Origin: an uncultured Mycoplasmataceae bacterium | GTDB taxonomy: Bacteria; Bacillota_I; Bacilli_A; Mycoplasmatales; Hepatoplasmataceae | NCBI GenBank assembly: GCA_947330515.1 | Contig: CAMZOE010000046.1 | Location: 1 to 53,579, forward strand | Direction: 5' to 3' | Length of the DNA stretch: 53,579 nt | Shown: positions 10,140 to 21,693 of the stretch, piece after piece | Layout of the letters: every line of letters begins with the position of its first letter | Position numbering within the stretch: the first letter of the stretch is position 1 | The notes under the pieces: model-generated | What the model saw: only the letters and a program-made list of their open reading frames with translations | The model's database searches: none | What the model was told of the DNA's origin: nothing | Position numbers and translations under genes: made by a program

Positions 10140-11927
10140 TTATTCTAAAAGACTATTAAAAGTTTTTTTATATTCATTACTGAATTCATAACCATAAAGT
10201 TTCCAATGAACATTTTCTTTTCATTCATTATCATTTTCAATAGCTTCAAGACTTTCACGTAAAGTTTCTGATTCTTCAATATTTAACAATTCATTCTTTT
10301 GGATAATTTCAACAATTTTATTAATGGTTTTTGTTTTTGTTTTTGAATTTTTATGTTGAATTCTTTGTGAAAAACTTTTCTTTTCGGACTTTAACTTCAA
10401 ATCACTTAATTCAAAAGGAAGATAATAATATTGATGAATTAAGTTTATTCATTCAAAATTTATTTTTTGTAATTCCAAAGAACTTTTTTTAAAAAAAACA
10501 AAATTCTTATTTGTCATTATTTCATAATCACTAATTTTTTTCTCATCTCCTTTGCTTTTAGAAGTGGAGTTTAATTCTCCATCACTTGAGTAAGTAAATG
10601 TTTTTTGTTCTACATTTTGAATATAAGGGTTAAAATAATCTAGTTCTTTTTTATTAGTGGTAGAACCGAATAAAAAAGAATAACCAAAATTATTTGCATA
10701 TTTTTCTATATCTCCATATTTTTCTTCAAATTTAAAAATTGATTGAACTCCAAGATGAAGAAAAATATTTTTTGATCTTAAAGTATCTAAATAATCACTT
10801 AATTCATTTATTTTTGCCAAACCATTAAATTCATCAAGAAATAAAATTAAAGATTTTTCATTAGAAACATTTTCTTTTTTAAATTCTATTAATTGACTAA
10901 TAATTAAACTAATTAACTTATTATTTCCTTCATTATATCCATTTGTTTGAAGAAATAAAACTGATGGTGAAGAAAAAAATTTTTCAAAATCAAAAGAAGA
11001 AAAAATAGTTAAAGTTTTAATAACAATATTATCAATTTTCTTAAGTTCCGAATCTAAAGATGCTTTGATTTCACTAAAAGATCTTGATTCCATTAAATTT
11101 TTAGTTTTAGAAATTAGATTTTTTCTAGCAACTGTTTCCTTTGAAGAAAATTCTTTCATAAATGAATCTTCAGAAAGTAAATCTTCGAAATTTTTTCACA
11201 AATCAATAAAAGTTGATAAATTAAAATTTTTTTTAGAAATATTAACTTCAATCATATACTCAATAATACTTTTCGAAATCAACCTTGAGGAATTAACTCA
11301 ATAGTCATCTTTTTCTTTATTTTTAGGAAATAATTTTTCAAGAAAATCTTCAATAATAAAATCAACCATAAATTTATTTTTTCGATTATCGAAAATATTT
11401 TTCATAATATTAAACTGGTGAGTACTATTTTTTTCACGTCCTTTAATAAAATTAAAGTTTAAACGATAAATAGAATAATTATGTTTTTTTAAAAAACCTG
11501 ATAAATCTTGATAAAGTGAACCATAAGAATTGTGTGAATTTAAATTGTTCTCATTACTTTTTAAATCATTTATTATCATAAAAGGTTTATCTTTTACTAA
11601 CGCATTAGTAATGATGTTAGTCTTAAAATATTTTTCAGTTTTACCTGTTCCACTCCCACCAACAATAAAGCTATGACTTAGTTTTATATAATCAAAAATA
11701 ATATAATTTTCTTTAGAAAAATACTTTGACCCAACTATTTGATGCGGAACTCCTTTTTTATAATTTTCTTTTTCTCATAATTTTGATACTGATACTTTTA
11801 AAGAATTTATCTTTAAGTTTTTTTTAAAATTTAAATCATTTTTTGTTTTTTTCTTTGTCTTTGTCTTTGTCATTAAAAAAATAAAATAAACTAAAAACAA
11901 AATTATAACTATTGATAAAATAAGCAT
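10140..11927 (-). CDS. VirD4/TraG-like type IV coupling ATPase
   Basis: N-terminal TM, Walker A SFIVGGSGTGKTEKYFKTN, Walker B SLILFLDEFNGLAKINELSDYLDTLRSKNIFLHLGVQSIFKFEEKYG, NFGYSFLFGSTTNKKELDYF; RBS GAGGAAAATAATT. Confidence 0.8.
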
Positions 11928-12192
11928 AATTATTTTCCTCCTTTTTTTTATTAATTTATTTAATAATTAATTGTCTTTAATTTAAAGTTATATTTTTAGA
12001 GTTAATATTATATTTTTAATAAAAAAAATTAGTTTTTCATTTTATTATGAAAGTTATACATTTAAAATATTTTAAAAAGTTATATAATACTATTAATATT
12101 AGTTTTATTTATCATGATTATTTATGCAATGCTAAAATAAAATAATATGATTTTATTAAATCTAATTTAAATCTGGATTTGGGGAAAAAACA

Positions 12193-12786
12193 ATGATTAA
12201 AATTTTAAAAAATTTTGTTTTAGAAAACACTAGTTATCTAAAAACAAATAAAGAAAATATAAATTTTAAAAACAATTATTTAAAATTTAATAATGAAGAA
12301 GGAAACAAAGAACAACAATTTGAAGATGATTATCTAAAAGAAAATAATGAAAATGTTTACAATGAAGAAAATAAACAATCTTTAGATCAAGAAAACATTT
12401 CAACAAAAAATGAAGATGTTTACTATGAAGAAGATCAAAATTCTTTAGAACAAGATAATATTTCAGTAAAAAACAAAGATGATTATAATAAAGGAAACCA
12501 ACAAAAAATAAATCAATCAAAAAAAGAAAATAATGGCGATTTCAAAAATACTCTAGAAGAACTTGAAGAAAAATTAGTTAGTTCAACAGGAATGAAAGTT
12601 CTTGCAACTATAATGTCACTTTTATGAATTATTAATATGTTACCTGTTTGATATGGAACAAAAACATTACCAGGGGTAAAAAGCGAAGATGACAACACAA
12701 CAAGAATTATTTGATGAGTTTTTGGATGATTATTATGAATTCCAGGAATTATTATTAGTATTAAATGAATATGAATTGATAACTAA
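12193..12786 (+). CDS. Hypothetical protein: acidic/Asn-rich repeat region plus Trp-rich C-terminal transmembrane hairpin
   Basis: Reads through TGA to …STGMKVLATIMSLLWIINMLPVWYGTKTLPGVKSEDDNTTRIIWWVFGWLLWIPGIIISIKWIWIDN*. Confidence 0.7.
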
Positions 12787-12805
12787 TTTATTATTATATC
12801 TTTAT

Positions 12806-12827
12806 AAAACGCTTATGCGTTTTTTTT
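12806..12827 (+). terminator. Rho-independent terminator
   Basis: AAAACGC-TTAT-GCGTTTTTTT. Confidence 0.6.
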
Positions 12828-12998
12828 AATTAAAATTAGATTTTTTTATTAACTTAGTAATTATTTTGTTTTAAAAAGAACAATAATTTTATATAATTTT
12901 AATAGTGATATTGTTTCATTAAAAAAAATATTAATGATGACAATACACAATTTGTCATAACTTATTAAGAGAGAAATGTTTTGACAAAAGAGGTGTAC

Positions 12999-13715
12999 AT
13001 GAGAAAAAAAATTAATTATTTCATGTTATTTTTTTCTTTTATTATTTTTTTTATTAGTTTGTTTTCAACAACACCAATTAATTCAAATAAAACTTTTCAA
13101 CAAATAAATGATAAAAAATTAATTCAAACAAAACAAGAAAATAAAATTTTATTAAAATCAAAAGCACAAAAGATAAAAAATGTTGGCTATGGTAAAACTC
13201 TTGATTCTTATATTTTTTTAAATGAAAATGATCTTTTTGATTTAGAAATGAATCTAAATTATTTAAAAAAAAATGAATTAGAAATTTCATGAAAATTTAT
13301 TAATCTAGTTTCTTTATCAAATATGAAAATAGATGTAACAGACATTACATTTACAGAAAAAAATAATAAATTTGAAGACATTATTGTTCCTGAAGAACAA
13401 TGTAATTTAGAAGGAAGTTTTATTATTCAAAACTTAAAACAAAATATAGATTATTCTATAATTGCACATTTTGTTTTAAAAGAAAATTTTGTAAAAACAA
13501 AAATTGATTATATTAATAACGTTTATTATCAGCTTCCAGTTTTTAATACAAATAATTATAAAAAAGATAACAAGTATGAAACAATAATTGCTTTATTGAT
13601 CATAGTATTTTTATTAATGATTTTACTTTTTTTAGCGATTTTATTATTATACTTAAAAAAAGATAAAAATAAAATAAAAAATATTGAAGAAGAATATTTT
13701 AATGTAAACCAATAA
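12999..13715 (+). CDS. Surface-exposed membrane protein (N-terminal signal/anchor, C-terminal TM)
   Basis: MRKKINYFMLFFSFIIFFISLFSTTPI … YETIIALLIIVFLLMILLFLAILLLYLKKDK; RBS GAGGTGTAC. Confidence 0.75.
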
Positions 13716-13750
13716 GAAACATTAATAAATTAAAAATTAAATATAAAAAA

Positions 13751-13780
13751 ACTCCATTGTATTAAAATGGAGTTTTTTTA
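13751..13780 (+). terminator. Rho-independent terminator
   Basis: ACTCCATT-GTATTAA-AATGGAGT followed by TTTTTT. Confidence 0.8.
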
Positions 13781-13852
13781 TATAAAATTCTTATTTTAAA
13801 TTTAAACAAATACTTATTCTAGTTTAATTCTAATAAGAAAGATTTTATAAAT

Positions 13853-13888
13853 AAAAAACAGATAATTGATTTTTTAATTATCTGTTTT
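13853..13888 (-). terminator. Bidirectional-type terminator at the end of the minus-strand membrane protein gene
   Basis: AAAACAGATAATT-loop-AATTATCTGTTTTT. Confidence 0.75.
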
Positions 13889-13921
13889 TCCCTATTATGA
13901 AAAGATGTAAACGTTATTGTT

Positions 13922-14776
13922 TTATTTAAAAAAGTTAAATGTTTGAGAGAAAATGTTAATTAATATCCCTGCAGTAGACATAATAAATATAGTTCCTAAA
14001 CCAATAGTTAATGTTGGAGTATCACCTTTAAAGAATGGTTTTCCATCTAAAAATATAGTTGCACAAATGGAAAAAAATAATGAAAAAATGATAAACCCTA
14101 TATCTCAATAAGTTCTAAGTTCTTTTTGTGACAGAGAAGTAATTCTTTCCCCCATTCTATATTGAACTGCTTCATAAGGTCTCAAAGCATATCCTACATT
14201 AACTCAAATACTTATTGAAAGAATTAAAAGAAAATATCCAACAAAGAATCAAAGAATTCCTCATCATATGCTTTTAGTAGTAGAATATTTATCAATTATC
14301 ATTAATCCTGGAAAATATTGAACCACATTATCTACTAAGAATGAAACAATGAAAGCTAAAGAAAATCCAGTAATAAAAGTCGTAAGTGTAATAAAAATTT
14401 TGTCTTTTTTAGAAAATAAAAGAGCAATAATAATTAATCCTAAAACTATAAAATAATTCATTTTTTGGTATGTAACAGAAAAAAGTATTCCTAATGATTT
14501 AGTGAAAGCGTCGATAGGTGCCATTCCTATTTTACTTGTAAAACTTAAAATTGCTTGAGAAAAACCCATTAAGACAATTGCAAGAATTAAAAATAAAAAT
14601 TTAACTAACAATTTTAAATATTTGTTGTTATTCAACAATATTGTTAATCTTATTCTATTATTTACTATAAATTTCATATTAAAATGATAATCTATTAAAG
14701 AGTAAAAAAAAAATATTTTTTGAAAGTAAAATTTTATTTTATTAAAGTGTATTATTTTAATGTGTATATAAGTCAT
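13922..14776 (-). CDS. YczE/YitT-like multi-span membrane protein
   Basis: …GFSQAILSFTSKIGMAPIDAFTKSLGILFSVTYQKMNYFIVLGLIIIALLF…ITLTTFITGFSLAFIVSFL; reads through TGA to TAA at 13922; exact start uncertain (ATG 14776 or 14677). Confidence 0.65.
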
Positions 14777-14804
14777 ATATGCATATTAAAAAAAGGAGAT
14801 TTAA

Positions 14805-15539
14805 ATGAACGAAAATTGAAGTATAGTTGATAAAAAGTTAATTATCAATAGAACATTATTATTAGCATTTTCTAGTATCGGAGTAATATTTTGGTTTTTT
14901 ATAAGCTTTTTTCATTATGAAAGTTCACATGATTTTTTAGTGGAAATAATGTACTTTACTATTTGATCAAATATATTTGTTTTTATCTGATCTATTTTTG
15001 GATTTGCAGCAATTATTAGTAAACAAAATTTTTTAGAAAATAAAATTAATCATTGATTTTGAAAAGGAATTCCATTTATTTGAATAACAATTACTTTTTT
15101 TGTTTTTAATTTTTTATTACTTCCTGGAAAAATTATTCACAATAATTTAAATTTTAAAGAAAGTATTCTTTATATTTTTGGAATTTCAATTGTTCATCAT
15201 TTTATTGTTCCGTTATTAATGATAAATGATTATCGCATAACAGGAATTAATGGAAACAATAAAGAAGAAAATGAATTATGAAGTAAAAAAGAAATTGTAA
15301 AAAATACTTTGTATTCAATAATCATTCCTTTAGTATGATTAATATTATCATTAATATTAATTTCTCAAAATATTATTGGTCCTCAATATCCTTTTATGGA
15401 CTTATTTGGAGTGAGTAGCAATGTTTTAGCAGTAAATATTATTATTTTAATTTTAATATCAATTGCTTATCTTTTTTTTACTATAAGTTTATTTTTATTT
15501 AGTAATAAAAAAACAAAAAAAAGCAATAATTATTATTAA
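14805..15539 (+). CDS. Multi-span membrane protein, possibly DUF1600 / FAR-17a-like
   Basis: MNENWSIVDKKLIINRTLLLAFSSIGVIFWFF…IMYFTIWSNIFVFIW…ISIVHHFIVPLLMI; RBS AAGGAGATTTAA. Confidence 0.7.
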
Positions 15540-16858
15540 TCATCTCAAACTTTAAATTTAATTGTGTCCCTTTTGCTTTTGATTTTATCGTTTTTCTTTT
15601 TAGTTAAACTATCTAAATCAATTAATAGAGATTGATCAAATTTAGAATTAACCTTAAAAACAATATCTTTAATATTGTTTTTTTTATTTTCTATTTTTGT
15701 TTCATTAAAAAGTTCATCTCTTAAATCATTAATTATTTTTTGTTGTAAATGATAATAATTATTTTTTAAATTAGAAACCCCAAAAGTCAAATGAATAATT
15801 TTTTTGATTGGAAATTTTTCCAATAAAATCAATGCATGATTATAAAAAATAGAAGCATCATTTATATATACTCCTAAGTTTTTTTGTTTAATAAAAGTTT
15901 TTTTATTATTGTGACCTTTATCATTAATCAATTTAACTTTTATAAAAATTGTCTTTGCTCTTAAATCACGATAAACAATTTTATTAGAAATTTTTTTAAC
16001 AAAATTCAATAATTTTTTTTCAAGTTCAATTTGTTGTAAAGGAAAAATAAAGGTTTCACCCGTTGAAAAGCTTTTAGATTTATATTCTTCAATAGAATTA
16101 ATTTTTTCATTACTATAACCATTTGCCAGTTTAATTAATTGAACAATTTTAATCCCAAAAATATTTTTATATTCTTCAAGTAAAAGAAAATCATTTTGAA
16201 TTAATGCTAATTCACCAATAGTATTAATCGAAAGCTCTCTAAGTTTTTCAACAGTTTTTTTTCCTGCACCATATAATTCAGAAATATCTCTTTTTCATAA
16301 TTTTTGTTCTATTTCATTATGATAAATAGAATAAATCCCCATTGGTTTATTCACCTTTGAAGCAATTTTTGATATTAAGATATCGTTTCCAATTCCTATA
16401 CTTACAGAAATATTAAATTTTTTAAAAATTTCTTGTTGCAATGTTTTTGCAAACTCTTCAGGTGATACATCTTTATCAATTAAAATATTACTAACTTCAA
16501 AATAACATTCATCAATTGAAGCAATTTTTATTTTCTTTACTATAGAGAAAACATAAGTGAAAATAGCTTCACTTATCTTTAAGTAAAATTCCATATCTGG
16601 TTCAACAACCAAAATTTTAATATTATGTTTTTTTTCTAGTTCAAAAACCTTATATAAAGGCATTGAAGAATAAATCCCTAATTCTCTTGCAAGATAATTT
16701 GCAGTAGAAACAACTCCACGATTAACATTATGTTTTAAAATATGTTTACCAATAACTAATGGCTTAAATTTAAAAGAAGGATTTCGAAACTCTTCGCATG
16801 AAGCAAAAAAAGCATCAAAATCCAACGTAAAAAAAGTTTTCAATTGTTTAAATATCAA
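15536..16858 (-). CDS. dinB: DNA polymerase IV-like Y-family polymerase (DinB/ImuB-type)
   Basis: FFTLDFDAFFASCEEFRNP, GVVSTANYLARELGIYSSMPLYKVFEL, KIASIDECYFEVS, VSIGIGNDILISKIASKVNKPMGIY, ELYGAGKKTVEKLRELSINTIGELA; likely TTG start. Confidence 0.9.
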
Positions 16859-17744
16859 ACCTTACAAGATTAATTATAACTGCAGTTGTAAAGATAATCG
16901 TTCCATATAGTCATGGCATAAATAATGATCAATTATGAAAAAATTCTCCTGGAATTCATTTTAACATAGAATGAATCGTTCCAACATCATGTGTTACAAA
17001 ATAAAGAGTGAAATAATTAATTCATCAATGAGGAATGAAAACTTGCATTCATCTAATTCAAGAATTATTTGCTAAATCACTAAATCAAGAAGAAGAGATA
17101 TTCATGAAACCACCACCAAAAATAGCAATAATTATATAAACTGAAGCAAACATAGTGTATGAAGTTGATGTTGATGTAATTGATTCAGTAAAATATGCAA
17201 CAGAGATTGAAAGTAAAATACTAATTAAAGTTAAATAAAATACTAAATCTCATTTATATCCAACAAATTTACCTGTTGGTGTAGATAACGTACTTTTTAA
17301 ACCACCTATATTTAAGAGGTAAAATCATACATAAATTAATCCTAAATAAACTAATGTTCCAATTATAGAAAGAATTATTGAAAATAAAATAAACGAAATT
17401 AAAACAATTCCAATATTATGCTCAGAAAAAGACATATTGCTTTTAATTGAATTATTTTGTTTTCACTCTCTATAGGTATATCCAAATTGAAAAAAAGCAG
17501 TCGTCATTATCCCAACTCCCATCAATAAATAAATTAAAGCGTCAGAAGGAAGTACAAATGCAGTTATCACCAATAATCCAAATGGTCCTAAAATAATAAA
17601 AGCACTAGTTCATGTGGTAAATAATCTCCGATATTGAAATCTCATCAATGCTACAAAATTATTTAACCATTTTTTAAAAAGTTCATTGTTTTTTTTATTT
17701 TTATGTAATTTTTTTTGTTTATTAATAGTTTTTTCTTGATTCAT
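16848..17744 (-). CDS. ABC-2-type transporter permease
   Basis: MNQEKTINKQKKLHKNKK…RRLFTTWTSAFIILGPFGLLVITAFVLPS…FTESITSTSYTMFASVYIIIAIFGGGFMNISSSWFSDLANNSWIRWMQVFIPHWWINY; six-span ABC-2-like pattern. Confidence 0.65.
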
Positions 17745-18003
17745 TTTTTTTACTTTCTAATAAAAACTTTATTTAAAAACTAAGTGTTATTAGAATCCCT
17801 ATTTTTTTTAATTAATATTCATTTAAATTATATAAAAAAATATTTTTTTCTTATTATTTTTTTTTAAAAAAAAATAATATTTTAGAATAAATATAAGAAA
17901 TTAAAAACAACAAAAAATAAAAAATTAATTTATAATAAAATGGTAAGTAAATTTTAAAAAAAGATTATAATTTACTAAATATTTTAAAGAAAGATTTTTT
18001 ATA

Positions 18004-19530
18004 ATGAAATATTTTAATAATATTAATCTTAATATTTTTAATAATCCAGATTTTTATTGACAAACACTTATTTTTATGATAATTGCTTATTTAATAGGTT
18101 CTATTAATTTTGGTCATATTTTTTCCAAAATAAATAAAACAGATGTTGGAAAAATTGGATCAAAAAATTATGGAGCAACAAATGTAGGAAGAAATTTTGG
18201 AATTAAAGGTTTTATTTTTGTGTTTGTAGGTGATTTTTTAAAATCATTTGTTGCCTTAGGAATTATTCTCGGAATTAGTTCATTAGCTGGATGAAAAAGT
18301 GGAAGTATAGGGTTTGCTCTATTTTTTGTCTTAGTTGGACACATTAAGCCAATATACTTTAAATTTAAAGGTGGTAAAGGTGTTTCATCATTTGTAGCAA
18401 TTGCTTTGATTCTTAATTGAGTAGCGGCACTTTTTGGGTTATTAATTTTTGTATTAATTCTTTTAATCTCAAGAAGAGTTTCAATTGCATCTGTATCATT
18501 TGCAATCTCCGCTTCTATATTTATTTCTTTTATTCCTTTTTTAAATATTGATGGTTCTATACTTCCAGAATGATCAACAGGAATAGATACAATAATCGCT
18601 TCATGATTAAGTACTATTTTAATAGTATGAAAACATAAAGTAAACCTTAAAAAGGTTTATACAATGGAGGAATCATATGTTTCAAAACTCGATGATGTAA
18701 ATGTTAATTTTAAACAAAAAGTAATGAGACTATACAAAAAAGCTATTCGTAATTTAAATATTTATTTTTATAACACAAAAACTATTATCAATGAAATTGA
18801 TAATAATAACAATTTTCTAAATAATGATAAAATTAAAAATTCAAAAATAAATATTTTAGATAATGAAGAAATGATTAAACCTTATAAAATTGATGAAAAA
18901 CAAGAAATTATTGTAACTGGAACTAATTTTTCTCCTTCATCAAAAATGAATTATATTTTTGAAGTAAATAACTTAAAAAATATTAAAAAATATGAAGAAA
19001 CAATTATTATGTACAAAATTAAAGATAATGATGATTTAAATGATTTAAAAAAACAAATTAATAAATATAATATTTTAGTAGATGTAAGTAAAGGAAGATT
19101 TTTTGCAGAAAAAGCCATTGCTTTTGGAGCAAAAATGTTAAAAATAGATCATAATTGTAAAGATAAAATTTCAATTATTAAACTATGTCAAAAAAAGAAA
19201 ATACCTTTAACATTACATTTTTCTTATGAAAAAATTGATTCTACTTTTTTAATAAAAAAAGAATCAAAAGAAATAATCTTTTTTCACTCAATTTCAGAAG
19301 AAATTTTAAAAATTGAAGATAAATACAAAACTTCTGATTTAATTACAATTTCGATAGAAAATAATGATGATATAAACATTTTAGAAGTTCTAGAAGTATT
19401 TTCAATTATCTATAAAAATCCGATTATAGTAGGAGTAAAAAGAGAAGAATATAGAGAATATATTAATCTTATTTATAACCTAAAATTAATCTCCTTAAAT
19501 AACTATATTCTTTTCCAAGAAAAAGATTAA
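18004..19530 (+). CDS. plsY: PlsY acyl-phosphate glycerol-3-phosphate acyltransferase with in-frame C-terminal extension resembling a degenerate IspG/TIM-barrel domain
   Basis: AYLIGSINFGHIFSKINKTDVGKIGSKNYGATNVGRNFG…GHIKPIYFKFKGGKGVSSF… continues without TAA/TAG into the 288-aa ORF at 18664 (frame checked codon by codon 18241-18666). Confidence 0.9.
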
Positions 19531-20237
19531 GAAATTTTTTTTAAAAGTGATAAATTTATTCCTAAAATATCTTCCATATAATTAATAAATTCTTCATTTA
19601 AAAAGTTAATTTCTTCTTGATTAAAATTTAACCATAAATCAACCTCTAAAGAAGAGGAAGAAAATAAAAAGATAATTTTTTCTAAAATACTTGTTGAAAG
19701 AAACGGTTCATTATTATGTAAACATTTTTTACATAATAAACCGTTTCTTTTCATTGAAAAAGAAGTAATATCCTTTTTTGTCCCACATGAAGAACATTTA
19801 CTTACTTCAAAGAAAACATTATTTTCCAATAAAATAATTCTAAAAAATGAATAAATTACTTCTCAAGTAAAATCAAAGTCGTTTCATCTTACTAAATTTA
19901 AAAGAAAATAAAAAGCTATTTGATCTCATTGATCTTTTTGTAGCAAAATATTACTTGCCATTGTTCAAAAAATAAAATTTTTACGCGAAAGAGAAGTATT
20001 TTTATATTTTAAATGAACTTTTTTTAATTTTCCACCTGTTTGTAAGCGATTTTGAAAATATTCAATTTCTACAAGAGAATAAGCACTTAAATTATTTGCA
20101 TTTTTTGAACCTTGTTTTTCTAAACCTAAAGCAATTAATTTTAAAATTTTTCCATTTTCTGCAAGAAAAAAAAGATAAGATGTATTATCTTCTAATTCTT
20201 TTTTTTCCAAAAAAATAGCATTAGTAATCGTTTCCAT
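19527..20237 (-). CDS. recO: DNA repair protein RecO
   Basis: METITNAIFLEKKELEDNTSYLFFLAENGKILKLIALGLEKQGSKNANNLSAYSLVEIEYF…LQTGGKLKK; CSSCGTKKDI…LLCKKC zinc motif; adjacent to era. Confidence 0.82.
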
Positions 20238-20262
20238 TTAACATTCCTTTATGCTTAATAAC

Positions 20263-21180
20263 TTAATAAAATTTTTTAATTATTGATTCTTTATTTTTTC
20301 AATTCTTTCTTGTCTTTACAAATGTTTGTAAAGAAATTTTTTTATTAAAATGTCTTTCTAGTTCTATTCTTGATTTGATACCGATTTCTTTAATCATTGC
20401 TCCATCTTTACCAATAATTATTTTTTTTAAAGAATCTCTAGAAATAATTATCTCTGCTCTAATAAAAATTTTTTCTTCTTCTTCTTTGAATTCATCAATT
20501 GAAACAAAAATCTCATGAGGTACTTCTTGTTCAAGTAAAAATAATATTTTCTCTCTAATTATTTCTGAAGTATAAAATTCTTTAGAATAAACAGTTATTT
20601 GGTCTTCTGGATAATATTGAAAATCTTTTTTAAGATTCTTTTTAATAACACTAATAAGAGTATCAATGTTTTTATTTTTTAATGCAGAAATGGGAATTAT
20701 TTCATCAAAAATTTTCATTTGATCTATTTCCATAATTTTATGAAATAATTCCTCTTTACTAATTAAATCAATTTTGTTGATTAATAAAAATGTTTTAATA
20801 TCTTTGTTTACTAATTCAATGTTTTTTAAATATTCTTTGTCGATTTTATCAATCGAACTTAATAAAAATAAAATAATATCAACATCTTTTAATGAACTTC
20901 TGATTACTTCTACCATTTGTTCATCTAATTTTGTTTTTACTTTTAAAAAACCAGGGGTATCAATAAAAGAAATTTGTGATTCTTGATCATTATAGATAGC
21001 ATTAATTACATTTCTAGTAGTATTTGATTTTGGGGTTGCGATTGCAATTTTACTCTTAAAAATTTGATTTATTAAAGTTGATTTCCCTGCATTTGTTTTA
21101 CCAACTATAGTTACAAATCCTACCTTTTTTTGATTTTCATCGTTTTTATTAATTTCAATTAAAGTTTCTTCTTTACTCAT
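20263..21180 (-). CDS. era: GTPase Era
   Basis: GKTNAGKSTLINQIFKSKIAIATPKSNTTRN, SFIDTPGF, NKIDLIS, C-terminal KH domain IIIGKDGAMIKEIGIKSRIELE. Confidence 0.96.
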
Positions 21181-21187
21181 TATTCTC

Positions 21188-21622
21188 CTAAATTTGTTTT
21201 CCTAAATACTTCGATTTAAACGCCATAGGAAAAATATCAGAAAATAATATTTCTTTTTTCTCTCCATCATCGTTCCACATAACAATAATTGTTTTTTCAG
21301 TTGCAAACTCTGAAATAAATTGTCTACATAAACCACATGGTGGGGTAAATGAACCTTGAATTTTATCACTTTCATCATTAGAAGAAGAATTTAAATTTTT
21401 TGCATAAATATGAACTTCTTTAATGTTTATATTCTTTTTTCCTTGAGAAATTGCATTAGAAATTGCATTTCTTTCTGCACAAATTGTTCCCCCAAAAGAA
21501 ATGTTTTCTACATTAACACCTTTAAAAATTGTACCATCTTCATAAACGATTATAGAAGCGACTATAAAATTAGAATATGGTGCATAGGAATTTTCGCTTA
21601 AATCTTTAAGTTTTTCAAACAT
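21188..21622 (-). CDS. cdd: Cytidine deaminase
   Basis: SYAPYSNF, GVNVENISFGGTICAERNAI, TPPCGLCRQFISEF; RBS TTGGAGAG. Confidence 0.95.
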   Translation of the reverse strand: MFEKLKDLSENSYAPYSNFIVASIIVYEDGTIFKGVNVENISFGGTICAERNAISNAISQGKKNINIKEVHIYAKNLNSSSNDESDKIQGSFTPPCGLCRQFISEFATEKTIIVMWNDDGEKKEILFSDIFPMAFKSKYLGKQI

Positions 21623-21693
21623 TTTACTCTCCAATTAATTATTAAGTTAATTATATAATTATACATATAATAAACAATAAAAATAAATATGAG

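Noticed and set aside
21410-21601. Plus-strand Cys/Asn-rich 63-aa ORF opposite cdd
   Set aside because: Antisense of a clear cytidine deaminase gene.
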